A stretch of 24,241 bases of DNA from a virus, in IMG/VR virus record IMGVR_UViG_3300044625_001057, positions 1-24,241 of that record. One strand, written 5' to 3'. The notes under the pieces were generated by a model, which was given only the letters and a program-made list of their open reading frames with translations, had not been told where the DNA came from and did no database searches. Positions 13,780-19,884 of this stretch are shown in pieces. Every line of letters begins with the position of its first letter. Within the stretch, counting starts at the first letter, position 1. The translations under genes were made by a program, and so were the position numbers.

Positions 13780-13938
13780 ATGCAAACGCAATACCTGATC
13801 TTCGCCGGGGCCATAGCCGCCTGCGGAATCCTTTATTTATTACTCAAGCTCGAAGGCGATCCGATCGACAAAGAGATCGAAGAAGCACAGCAATACGAAG
13901 GCAAGCAGAAGCGGATCAAGAAGGCGCTTGAAAAATGA
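13780..13938 (+). CDS. Small membrane-anchored protein at the head of the early operon (52 aa)
   Basis: A 52-residue protein starting at ATG 13780 behind a strong AGGGGGGA site (13769-13775). Residues 5-22 (YLIFAGAIAACGILYLLL) are one membrane span; the remainder is highly charged, helical and probably coiled coil (DKEIEEAQQYEGKQKRIKKALEK). It overlaps the next gene by ATGA, so it opens a long run of coupled early genes. The layout resembles small phage proteins that tether a complex to the membrane. Function unknown. Confidence 0.7.
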   Translation: MQTQYLIFAGAIAACGILYLLLKLEGDPIDKEIEEAQQYEGKQKRIKKALEK

Positions 13939-14273
13939 GTTCAGATCGACGCCCACTCTTTTCAGTACACACCAACGGCGAAGGACGGATCGCTTTATAT
14001 TTGGAAGAACAAGATGCCGTTCTAGATCTACTCGAAGAAGCAGGCAAGGAAGCCAACGGCGACTACATCGCAGCTCTTCACCGAGCAGCACACATCAATC
14101 AAGTTTCTCAAGACAGCAGCAACTGGTTGGAATATGACAAATTGCGACAAGCACTTCCAGACACAGTTTTATTAATCGCATCGATGAGCGAAAACGAAGC
14201 ACTTGATTTAGCACAAGACATCGTGCGCAACGTTGCAGCTCGCAGAAGCCCACGATTGGAGCTCGTAAAGTAA
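13935..14273 (+). CDS. Hypothetical early protein (112 aa)
   Basis: A 112-residue protein that begins SSDRRPLFSVHTNGEGRIALYLEEQDAV and continues as helices (DLLEEAGKEANGDYIAALHRAAHI, NWLEYDKLRQALP, ALDLAQDIVRNVAARR). It has no Cys, membrane segments or enzyme motif that I can see. Start ATG 13935 overlaps the previous stop; its TAA abuts the next ATG (TAAATG). It sits in front of a resolvase-like nuclease, so a nucleic-acid role is possible but unproven. Confidence 0.7.
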   Translation: MSSDRRPLFSVHTNGEGRIALYLEEQDAVLDLLEEAGKEANGDYIAALHRAAHINQVSQDSSNWLEYDKLRQALPDTVLLIASMSENEALDLAQDIVRNVAARRSPRLELVK

Positions 14274-14624
14274 ATGGCAAACCCAAACGGACGCAAAGGC
14301 GCATTGTTCGAAACCGCAGTGATGAAGTGGTTGCGATCCGTTGGGGCCACAGCTGAAAGATTGACGAAAGCCGGCAGCAAAGACGAAGGCGATATCGTTT
14401 GTATTATTTCAGGCCAAACCTTTATACTTGAACTCAAGAATCGCAAAGCGATATCGCTCCCAGCCTTCTGGGAAGAAGCAACAACAGAAGCGACCAACTA
14501 CGCAAAAGCGCGTGGATTAGAACAAACACCCCCGGCGTATGTGATTATTAAACGACGCAACGCCGGCATTGAAAAAGCCTGGGTGGTAGAAAACCTAGAG
14601 CAATGGATCAAGAGGAACCAATGA
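14274..14624 (+). CDS. Holliday junction resolvase-like PD-(D/E)XK nuclease
   Basis: A 116-residue protein with the layout of small archaeal-type or phage junction resolvases. GRKGALFETAVMKWLRSVGA provides the N-terminal Glu13, GSKDEGDIV the Asp40, and FILELKNRK the Glu53-x-Lys55 pair of the metal site; AFWEEATTEATNYA continues the family pattern. It should cut branched DNA left by replication or recombination, so the genome can be packaged. It lies among early genes next to WhiB, with TAAATG on its 5' side and an ATGA overlap on its 3' side. General VRR-NUC-like nicking nucleases are the alternative. Confidence 0.8.
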   Translation: MANPNGRKGALFETAVMKWLRSVGATAERLTKAGSKDEGDIVCIISGQTFILELKNRKAISLPAFWEEATTEATNYAKARGLEQTPPAYVIIKRRNAGIEKAWVVENLEQWIKRNQ

Positions 14625-15085
14625 TCCGTCCGCAACTATTTCTTAACACGATTCCTTTATTTGAAAACGCACTCTGTGCAGATTTAGAGGATCAGGATTT
14701 ATTCTTCCCAGATGGGAAAACAGAAGAGACAAAGCGTCTCCCACAGCTTCGGGCGATTTGCCAAAGCTGCGTAGAAAGAAAGGAATGCTTGGAATACTCA
14801 ATTAGAGAAGAGATCCCGTACGGCATCTGGGGTGGCAAAACGCCAACCGAAAGAGGCGTCGTTCTCAAGAGAACAGAAATTCTCAAGAGGAAAGAACGCG
14901 TAATAAAACTACGCAACAGGGGAGTCTCAACCGAAGATATCGCTCAAATTGTTGGCATCAAGATCCATTCGGTCTACCGAATATTTTCAGATGAAAACAG
15001 GGCGAGAAGGCGAGAAAACCAATCAAACCCGAAAACAGATACACAGTCCGCCGATTTATCGCAATCGTTGGAATCAGCGCAATGA
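14621..15085 (+). CDS. WhiB-family iron-sulfur regulator with an added HTH
   Basis: A 154-residue protein with start ATG 14621 in ATGA overlap and AGAGGA before it (an in-frame ATG at 14603 is less likely). Cys19, Cys47, Cys50 and Cys56 match the four-Cys cluster site of WhiB proteins (ALCADL, then AICQSCVERKECLEY), followed by the signature YGIWGG (67-72) and TERGVVLKR. WhiB proteins bind a 4Fe-4S cluster and the host sigma factor and act on transcription; they are an actinobacterial family. Residues about 92-125 (RVIKLRNRGVSTEDIAQIVG, then KIHSVYRIF) look like a separate helix-turn-helix, which standard WhiB proteins lack. It may redirect host or phage promoters. Confidence 0.92.
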   Translation: MIRPQLFLNTIPLFENALCADLEDQDLFFPDGKTEETKRLPQLRAICQSCVERKECLEYSIREEIPYGIWGGKTPTERGVVLKRTEILKRKERVIKLRNRGVSTEDIAQIVGIKIHSVYRIFSDENRARRRENQSNPKTDTQSADLSQSLESAQ

Positions 15086-15468
15086 CCAGCACGATCTTCA
15101 GTACAGCCCTGAATCCAACCCCGGCGATCCCGGTGGTTTACAAAGAGCGCACAGCGATGCAAAACATCGATCCAAAGCAGCTCGCACGCGAATTATTGAC
15201 CACAGATCAGTTCAAATGTTTCACGCAGCTCGTAGGTAAAGAGAGCGCGTGGAGATCGGTCAATAACCCCACATCAAGCGCAGCAGGCGTGGGCCAACTT
15301 CTAGCCGGCACTTACAAGAATCTAGGAATGCGACACCCCGAGAGCCGGGTGTCACAAACTATCGCTGCATTGGCGTATATTGGAAGAAAATACGGATCCG
15401 GTGGACCATGCGCGGCATGGAAACATTGGAGACACCAAAAACAAAAGACCGGCTACGGCTGGTATTAG
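15082..15468 (+). CDS. Lytic transglycosylase-like muramidase domain protein
   Basis: A 128-residue protein from ATG 15082 (ATGA overlap with WhiB). GKESAWRSVNNPTSSAAGVGQLL (Glu54 the likely catalytic acid) is the lysozyme-like or transglycosylase core motif ES-W...N...S-A-G--Q, followed by TYKNLGM and AALAYIGRKYGS and a closing AWKHWRHQ...GYGWY. It would cut the glycan chain of peptidoglycan. The first 25 residues are not a clear signal peptide. It lies in the early operon, far from the lysis genes, so it may assist entry or exit, or it may be a virion-packaged enzyme. A start at the inner ATG 15157 is possible. Confidence 0.75.
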   Translation: MTSTIFSTALNPTPAIPVVYKERTAMQNIDPKQLARELLTTDQFKCFTQLVGKESAWRSVNNPTSSAAGVGQLLAGTYKNLGMRHPESRVSQTIAALAYIGRKYGSGGPCAAWKHWRHQKQKTGYGWY

Positions 15469-15477
15469 GGGGAAGCA

Positions 15478-15798
15478 ATGAGCATAGAAGGAAGCCCTGG
15501 CGTCGTTGATTTCGACGAAGGCATCGCTCAATGGTTACAGCAGTACAGACACGCAAAAGAAGAGATTGCACGATGGGAAGAGATCGCTGACATCGCACGA
15601 TCGCACGTTGAAAATGCGATGGGCGATGCAGAAACAGCTCTCTACGAAAACAAACCCGTCGTACGATGGACACGCGTCGAAAGCCGACGCTTCGATACAA
15701 AGAAGGCACGCGAGATATTGCCACAGCAAGTAATCGACGTGCTCGAAGTCGTCAGCACCAGCCGACGCTTTGTCATTGTCGATCAGGATCAGCAATGA
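15478..15798 (+). CDS. Small early protein resembling the C-terminal part of YqaJ-type recombinases
   Basis: A 106-residue protein with GGGGGA before ATG 15478. It is a helix pair (AQWLQQYRHAKEEIARWEEI, then ARSHVENAMGDAETALYENK) followed by VVRWTRVESRRFDTKKAREILP and a strand STSRRFVI. This helix-plus-strand unit is what follows the nuclease core in many phage YqaJ/RecE-type exonucleases. Here it is a separate gene, two genes before a Cas4/RecB-like nuclease, so it may be a subunit or a spun-off domain of a two-part recombination enzyme. The link is recognition of pattern only. Confidence 0.6.
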   Translation: MSIEGSPGVVDFDEGIAQWLQQYRHAKEEIARWEEIADIARSHVENAMGDAETALYENKPVVRWTRVESRRFDTKKAREILPQQVIDVLEVVSTSRRFVIVDQDQQ

Positions 15799-15878
15799 GC
15801 CTTCCGACAATTCTGCCGTCAATTGACGTCCCAGAGGTTCCAGAATGGCCATACGATGACGAAGAGGACGACGAATAG
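15795..15878 (+). CDS. Acidic micro-protein (27 aa)
   Basis: ATG 15795 (ATGA overlap with the previous stop) to TAG 15876-15878, 27 residues: MSLPTILPSIDVPEVPEWPY followed by DDEEDDE. It has no Lys or Arg, and 10 of 27 residues are Asp or Glu. The next gene's ATG follows immediately after its stop. Exact packing on both sides supports translation. An acidic tail of this kind could act as a DNA mimic or as the flexible partner of a nuclease or ssDNA-binding protein; this is speculation. Confidence 0.6.
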   Translation: MSLPTILPSIDVPEVPEWPYDDEEDDE

Positions 15879-16616
15879 ATGTTCGTTTCACCACATGCAC
15901 CCGGTAAATCTTTGGGCGATGAATTAGCAGAGATCATCACCAAAGCAGGAACATGGACGCCGCGATCTAAACAGGTCTACATCGGACCTTCAGAGATCGG
16001 TCACGAATGCACTAGACGCATCGCTTACAAGCTACTTGATTGGGATAAGCCAAACGAGATGCCAGGCGGCGGCAACTGGGCAGCACAAGTGGGAACAGCG
16101 ATTCATGCCCACCTTGCCGACATCTTTGCCAAACTAGAAGATTACGAAGTGGAGCAAAAGGTAACCATTAGGAACAATCTTTCAGGCACTGTCGATCTAT
16201 TCGACAAGCGACGCGGCATCGTGATGGACTGGAAAACAACAGGCAGCAGCGGATTAGACAAGCGACGCAAAGAAGGAGCAACGCAACAGCAGCTCGTTCA
16301 GGTACAGCTCTACGGTTATGGCAAAGCACAAAGCGGAGCCGAAGTAAACAAAGTAGCGCTGATTTATTTACCGACAAGCGGCAGCTTAGATGAGATGCAT
16401 GTGGAACTTCACGATTACGACGAAGCCGTCGCGATCAAAGCACTAGAGCGCCTAGATAATGTTTATTCATTACTGGCCACCGTCGATGTTGAGAAGAGCC
16501 CGGATTTATGGCCGATGATTCCAGCAACGCCAGATCGACTTTGCAACTACTGCCCATACTTTCAACCTTTCAGCAAAGATTTATCAAAAGCGTGCGCTGG
16601 AGATACACAGGCATGA
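15879..16616 (+). CDS. Cas4/RecB-type PD-(D/E)XK exonuclease with Fe-S cluster motif
   Basis: A 245-residue nuclease. GPSEIGHECTRRIAYKLL carries Cys44; QVGTAIHAHLADIF carries His76; LSGTVDLFDK carries Asp106; IVMDWKTT carries Asp117-x-Lys119; and QLVQVQLYGYG provides the QxxxY motif (Gln141-Tyr145). CNYCPYF (Cys222, Cys225) and Cys239 complete a four-Cys set with Cys44, matching the iron-sulfur site of Cas4 and AddB nucleases. Phages use such enzymes to resect DNA ends for annealing-type recombination. It stands next to the YqaJ-tail-like gene and upstream of an ssDNA-binding-like protein. Not a CRISPR adaptation gene here, since no other cas gene is nearby. Confidence 0.85.
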   Translation: MFVSPHAPGKSLGDELAEIITKAGTWTPRSKQVYIGPSEIGHECTRRIAYKLLDWDKPNEMPGGGNWAAQVGTAIHAHLADIFAKLEDYEVEQKVTIRNNLSGTVDLFDKRRGIVMDWKTTGSSGLDKRRKEGATQQQLVQVQLYGYGKAQSGAEVNKVALIYLPTSGSLDEMHVELHDYDEAVAIKALERLDNVYSLLATVDVEKSPDLWPMIPATPDRLCNYCPYFQPFSKDLSKACAGDTQA

Positions 16617-16741
16617 GCGATCCAATCAAGACCATCAACGACATCATCAAAGAGATCGCTGAAACAGAGTTGGAAAACCAACAAACAAGCAACACCCAAA
16701 CAGAAGAGGGGGAATGCGAATGTCAAACTTCGCAGAACTAA
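16613..16741 (+). CDS. Small early protein (42 aa)
   Basis: ATG 16613 (ATGA overlap with the nuclease stop) to TAA 16739-16741, 42 residues: SDPIKTINDIIKEIAETELE, then Gln/Thr/Asn-rich, then EEGECECQTSQN with a Cys-x-Cys. Upstream in-frame ATG 16508 lies inside the nuclease gene and is unlikely. It overlaps the next gene by 22 bases. One amphipathic helix and a disordered tail are all that can be seen. Function unknown. Confidence 0.65.
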   Translation: MSDPIKTINDIIKEIAETELENQQTSNTQTEEGECECQTSQN

Positions 16742-17187
16742 GCACAGGGGGAGATCAGCCTAAAGTTGCTGACCTTGCAAACCAGCTGCTTATCATTACC
16801 CCGGTCGAATACAAGACCGGAATCCAAACAGTGCATGGGGAAACCGATGCAATCGAAGTAGCGATCGTAAACTTGGACACAAACCAAGAATACGAAAACA
16901 TCTTGTTCTTCAACGTTGCACTTAAGAACGCACTCAAGAACAAAGTCGGCCAGAAAGTTCTAGCACGCATAGGACAGGGAACGGCAAAGCCCGGAAAATC
17001 GGCCCCCTGGATCCTTGTCGATGCAACAGGCAACCCGGCAGATCTAGCAAAGGCAAACGCCTACATCGGCAACGCCGGAGCGAAGCCAGCGGCAGCGCCA
17101 GCTGAGACAAAGCAAGTCGTCGATGCCGGCCAGATAACACCAGAAGTGGCAGCACTTCTCGCACAGCTCGGCGCAAAGCCGGTCTAA
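16720..17187 (+). CDS. Probable ssDNA-binding (OB-fold-like) protein
   Basis: A 155-residue protein. I chose ATG 16720, 7 bases after GAGGGGG (16706-16712); ATG 16714 is too close to that site. The core DLANQLLIITPVEYKTGIQT, then GETDAIEVAIVNLD, then ILFFNVALKNALKNKVGQKVLARIGQG, then SAPWILVDATGNP recalls a family of actinophage proteins seen next to Cas4-like nucleases and primases, which I believe to be ssDNA-binding. The tail from residue 125 is Ala/Pro-rich, and the last 18 residues form a helix. It probably protects single strands for recombination and replication. The assignment is from context and pattern. Confidence 0.6.
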   Translation: MSNFAELSTGGDQPKVADLANQLLIITPVEYKTGIQTVHGETDAIEVAIVNLDTNQEYENILFFNVALKNALKNKVGQKVLARIGQGTAKPGKSAPWILVDATGNPADLAKANAYIGNAGAKPAAAPAETKQVVDAGQITPEVAALLAQLGAKPV

Positions 17188-17195
17188 GAAAAACA

Positions 17196-17276
17196 TTCCC
17201 GGTAACACCTTCCGCCGGGAAGCGAACGCCTGGGGCCGCTTGGGGAAGCGGATCGGTTCGATTCCGATCGTTCGCA
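17196..17276 (+). ncRNA. tRNA-like structured RNA element lacking one arm
   Basis: Two adjacent folds fill the gap between genes. First, TTCCCGG (17196-17202) pairs with CCGGGAA (17215-17221). Then GCGAACG (17222-17228) pairs perfectly with CGTTCGC (17269-17275) like a 7-bp acceptor stem; inside it are CCGCTT-GGGG-AAGCGG (17236-17251) and ATCGG-TTCGATT-CCGAT (17252-17268), the latter a textbook T-arm with a TTCRANN loop. The acceptor and T-stem are contiguous as in tRNA, with discriminator A at 17276. Only one other arm exists, so this is not a complete tRNA; there is no encoded CCA. It may be a degraded tRNA, an attachment-site remnant, or a functional tRNA mimic. Confidence 0.5.
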
Positions 17277-17277
17277 C

Positions 17278-17460
17278 ATGGAAAACGATGCACAAGCAAC
17301 CATCGCCAGATGGCTCTGGAAATATTATGAGTACGGATTGCCAGATACACCAGGCCGGATGGCAAAGGGCATCTTGCAAGGATTACAAGCACAGGGGTTC
17401 GTTGTTATCGAAAGGGAGAATCCGGACGGAGCAACGGCCAGAGAATCACTAGGGGGGTAA
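17278..17460 (+). CDS. Hypothetical early protein (60 aa) with no ribosome binding site
   Basis: A 60-residue protein from ATG 17278, two bases after the tRNA-like fold. It reads ENDAQATIARWLWKYYEYGL, then PDTPGRMAKGILQGLQAQGFVVIERE. The WLWKYYEYGLPDTP stretch looks like a genuine conserved helix. No purine-rich ribosome binding site precedes the ATG: the bases upstream belong to the T-arm and acceptor stem. Translation may therefore be leaderless after processing of the RNA, or coupled to upstream translation. An inner ATG at 17359 would remove the most conserved part. Function unknown. Confidence 0.65.
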   Translation: MENDAQATIARWLWKYYEYGLPDTPGRMAKGILQGLQAQGFVVIERENPDGATARESLGG

Positions 17461-17462
17461 CA

Positions 17463-17663
17463 ATGGAAGACCAGAACGCAACACTCAATGCGATTCTAGA
17501 TCAGATTGACGTATGGCAACGACGGCCCATGCCGGAGCAATACAAAGACAATTGCTGCGAAGTTCAAAGAGAGCGCGGATTTCAGGAAGGCCTGCGACTT
17601 GGCGGAGCCATTGTCCGTGGCTTTCTCATTAAGCTCGAAGAAGAACAAGAAGACGACGAATGA
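17463..17663 (+). CDS. Hypothetical early protein (66 aa)
   Basis: A 66-residue protein with AGGGGGG (17451-17457) before ATG 17463. It contains NAILDQIDVWQRRPMP, then CCEVQRERGFQEGLRLGGAIVRGFLIKLEEE and an acidic end QEDDE. It is mostly helical, with two adjacent Cys. The stop overlaps the primase-helicase start (ATGA), so it is a coupled companion and might be a loader or accessory factor, although nothing in the sequence proves it. Confidence 0.7.
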   Translation: MEDQNATLNAILDQIDVWQRRPMPEQYKDNCCEVQRERGFQEGLRLGGAIVRGFLIKLEEEQEDDE

Positions 17664-19729
17664 GCGATGCGATCCTTACGACAGCCCTGCGATTTGCAGC
17701 TGCTGGCATCTCAGCCGTTCCAGTAGCAGCAGATGGATCCAAACGCCCCGGATTATCGGCGTGGAAGGATTACCAGAACAGAAGGCCAACGCCTGAAGAA
17801 CTTATGAACTGGTTCGGCAAGAAGCAAGACGGCGTCGGCATCATCTGCGGCGCAGTTTCTGGCAACCTTGAAATGCTTGAATTAGAAGGCAGGGCGGTAG
17901 CAAAGAAACTCCACGTCGAGCTGCGCGAAATCTTCGAGAAGAGCCAGCATGGAGAACTTTGGACACGACTGGTCAACGGATACATGGAAGCAACGCCATC
18001 GGGCGGAATCCATTGGTTGTACCGAGTAAGCGATGGCGCGATACCAGGCAATACAAAGATCGCACAGGCAGCTGGCGAAGACGGCGGATGCCTAGCCGAA
18101 ACACGCGGCGAAGGCGGCTTCGTGATCACAGCGCCATCTGGCGGCAAGTGCCACCCTTCAGGCAACGCTTGGCAGATTAGCGCCGGATCCATTGAAACCA
18201 TTCCGACCTTTACGATGGCAGAACGCGCAACCATTCACCAATACTTTGCTATGTACGACGAAGTACCAAAGGCCGAATGGATCGGCGAAGAGACAAAGCC
18301 ACGCAAAGAAGGCGGCATTCAAAGCCCCGGCGATGATTACGAAAACAGCGTTACCTGGGAAAGCATTCTCGAGCCACTCGGATGGACGAAGGTCTACAGC
18401 AAGGGCGAATCAACGGCCTGGCGACGACCAGGAAAGAACGAAGGCATCTCGGCGACCACAAACTTTAACGGCAACGGCAAGCTCTTCGTTTTCAGCACAA
18501 GCACAATCTTCGACGCACAGAGCAGCTACTCCAAGTTTGCCGCCTACACACAGATAGAACACCGGGGCGATTTCAGATCAGCAGCGACGCACCTGCGAAC
18601 ACAGGGGTTCGGAGCACCGACTGACTTGCGCACCGATTGGCAACAGATCGAAGCAGCAAGACCGAGCCACGTGCAGCTTCACGACGAGAATGAAGAGATA
18701 ACGACCAGCTCGTGGATTCCACAAGATATCACCGATATGCAGCTCGAGGATGAACCAGGGCCATCCATTCTCAAGCGCGAAGACGGAAACTTCATTCTTT
18801 ATGCAAACAAGATAAATGCCATCTTCGGCGAAAGCGAAAGCGGCAAGACTTGGATTGCATTGGAAGCGGTGCGCCAGGAATTAGCCAACAAGCACGTCGT
18901 CTTTTATTTGGACTTTGAAGATAGCGCTCGCGGCATTAAGAACCGACTCAAGACGATGGGCGTGGCCAGCGATCGCTTGCGCCATTTCAGATACGCCAAC
19001 CCGGATGAAGGAATTACCAAAGGCGTGATGGATGTGATTCAAAGCGAAATAGCAACACATAAACCGAGCCTGATCGTTGTCGACGGCGTCAACGCAGCGA
19101 TGAATCTGCTCGGCCTAGATTTGGAGAAGAACAAAGACGCAACGACCTTCTCGCAGCTCATCCTTCGCCCCATGCGAATGGATAACGCCGCCATCTTGAC
19201 CATTGACCACGTCACGAAGAGCAAGGACACCCGAGGAAACTACGCCATCGGAGCACAGGCAAAGAGAGCAGACATCGACGGCGTCGCGATCGCGGTCGAC
19301 GTTGCAACCCCATTCGGCCGTGGCTTGGACGGCTGCCTGAACCTCAAAGTAACCAAAGACCGGCCAGGATTCGTCCGCGCCATTTGCCAGGACGCCAAAG
19401 AACTCGGAGTGGCAAACTTGATCAGCAACGAGGATGGCACCATCAAGATCACGATCACCGGCGGATCCGTTCACGTTTCCACCAGGGAACACAAGATGGC
19501 TGACATAAGCCAGTTCTTCGAAGCACATGGGGCAGAGATGAGCCAGAACGAGCTGCGAAAGAATTTGCGAGCCGCCCACATTGAAATAGGCAACGACGAA
19601 CTCAGCGCAACCCTGGAAGCCTTGATTGCAAGCGGCCACGTCGAATACAGGAAGCAAGGGCAGAAGTACCTCTACAAACACAAAAGCCAATTTGTTATCG
19701 GCGACGTCAACGCATGGGAAGAAGGATGA
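17660..19729 (+). CDS. Bifunctional primase-helicase (prim-pol N-domain plus RecA-like ATPase)
   Basis: A 689-residue replication protein. N-terminal third: AAAGISAVPVAADGSKRP, GIICGAVSGNLEMLELEG (Glu74-x-Glu76), TPSGGIHWLY (His118) and ETRGEGGFVITAPS, the order of motifs of phage primase-polymerase domains. Centre: IFGESESGKTW is a Walker A (390-397), followed by VVFYLDFED, LIVVDGV as Walker B (Asp475), and ILTIDHVTKS, typical of the RepA/DnaB-like hexameric helicase core. The last 75 residues (SQFFEAHGAEMSQNELRKNL, ALIASGHVEYRKQ) form a winged-helix-like domain. It makes primers and unwinds DNA, and probably binds the repeats just downstream. Coupled by ATGA on both sides. Confidence 0.9.
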   Translation: MSDAILTTALRFAAAGISAVPVAADGSKRPGLSAWKDYQNRRPTPEELMNWFGKKQDGVGIICGAVSGNLEMLELEGRAVAKKLHVELREIFEKSQHGELWTRLVNGYMEATPSGGIHWLYRVSDGAIPGNTKIAQAAGEDGGCLAETRGEGGFVITAPSGGKCHPSGNAWQISAGSIETIPTFTMAERATIHQYFAMYDEVPKAEWIGEETKPRKEGGIQSPGDDYENSVTWESILEPLGWTKVYSKGESTAWRRPGKNEGISATTNFNGNGKLFVFSTSTIFDAQSSYSKFAAYTQIEHRGDFRSAATHLRTQGFGAPTDLRTDWQQIEAARPSHVQLHDENEEITTSSWIPQDITDMQLEDEPGPSILKREDGNFILYANKINAIFGESESGKTWIALEAVRQELANKHVVFYLDFEDSARGIKNRLKTMGVASDRLRHFRYANPDEGITKGVMDVIQSEIATHKPSLIVVDGVNAAMNLLGLDLEKNKDATTFSQLILRPMRMDNAAILTIDHVTKSKDTRGNYAIGAQAKRADIDGVAIAVDVATPFGRGLDGCLNLKVTKDRPGFVRAICQDAKELGVANLISNEDGTIKITITGGSVHVSTREHKMADISQFFEAHGAEMSQNELRKNLRAAHIEIGNDELSATLEALIASGHVEYRKQGQKYLYKHKSQFVIGDVNAWEEG

Positions 19730-19884
19730 TGCCTGTGGATAACTTAACCGTTCCGCCGTTCCGCACCGTTCCGCACCGTTCCGCCGGAACACTCGACAAA
19801 AGCGACCAAACCGTTCCGCCGTTCCCCCCCTATAAGGGGGAACGCGGAACGGTGGAACAGCAGGCTCAGGAACAGAATAAATGA
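19726..19884 (+). CDS. Pro-rich micro-protein encoded across the origin-like repeats (52 aa)
   Basis: ATG 19726 overlaps the primase-helicase stop (ATGA) and TGA 19882-19884 overlaps the next ATG, giving 52 residues: MMPVDNLTVPPFRTVPHRSA, then TVPPFPPYKGERGTVEQ, ending QAQEQNK. The repeats TVPPF/TVP arise from the DNA repeat ACCGTTCCGC read in one frame. Conservation of an open frame with perfect overlaps on both ends suggests it is translated. Similar Pro-rich short proteins appear at this place in other actinophages as I recall. It may simply keep ribosomes moving to the next gene. Confidence 0.6.
   Translation: MMPVDNLTVPPFRTVPHRSAGTLDKSDQTVPPFPPYKGERGTVEQQAQEQNK

Noticed and set aside
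13537-13791. N-terminal extension of the first minus-strand gene up to 13791, and opposite plus-strand frames
   Set aside because: The extension is Trp/Pro/Arg-rich and unlike the rest of the protein, while GGGGGG lies right before ATG 13536. The plus-strand frames are Arg/Gln-rich with no start signal.
15879-16616. Part of a CRISPR-Cas system because of the Cas4-like nuclease
   Set aside because: No repeat-spacer array, cas1, cas2 or effector gene is in the window, and Cas4-like nucleases are common phage recombination enzymes.
17196-17221. Intrinsic terminator formed by the TTCCCGG/CCGGGAA hairpin
   Set aside because: There is no T-run after the stem and the next stem begins at once, so termination is unlikely; it is treated as part of the structured RNA.
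17222-17276. Complete tRNA (proline GGG was considered because of the TTGGGGA loop)
   Set aside because: The span of 54 bases has room for only one arm besides the T-arm, there is no variable loop between the arms, and a proper 5-bp/7-base anticodon arm cannot be formed.
16934-17392. 152-codon minus-strand frame covering the tRNA-like gap
   Set aside because: Antisense to good genes, without a ribosome binding site, and composition (Arg, Leu, Pro) is that of a shadow frame.
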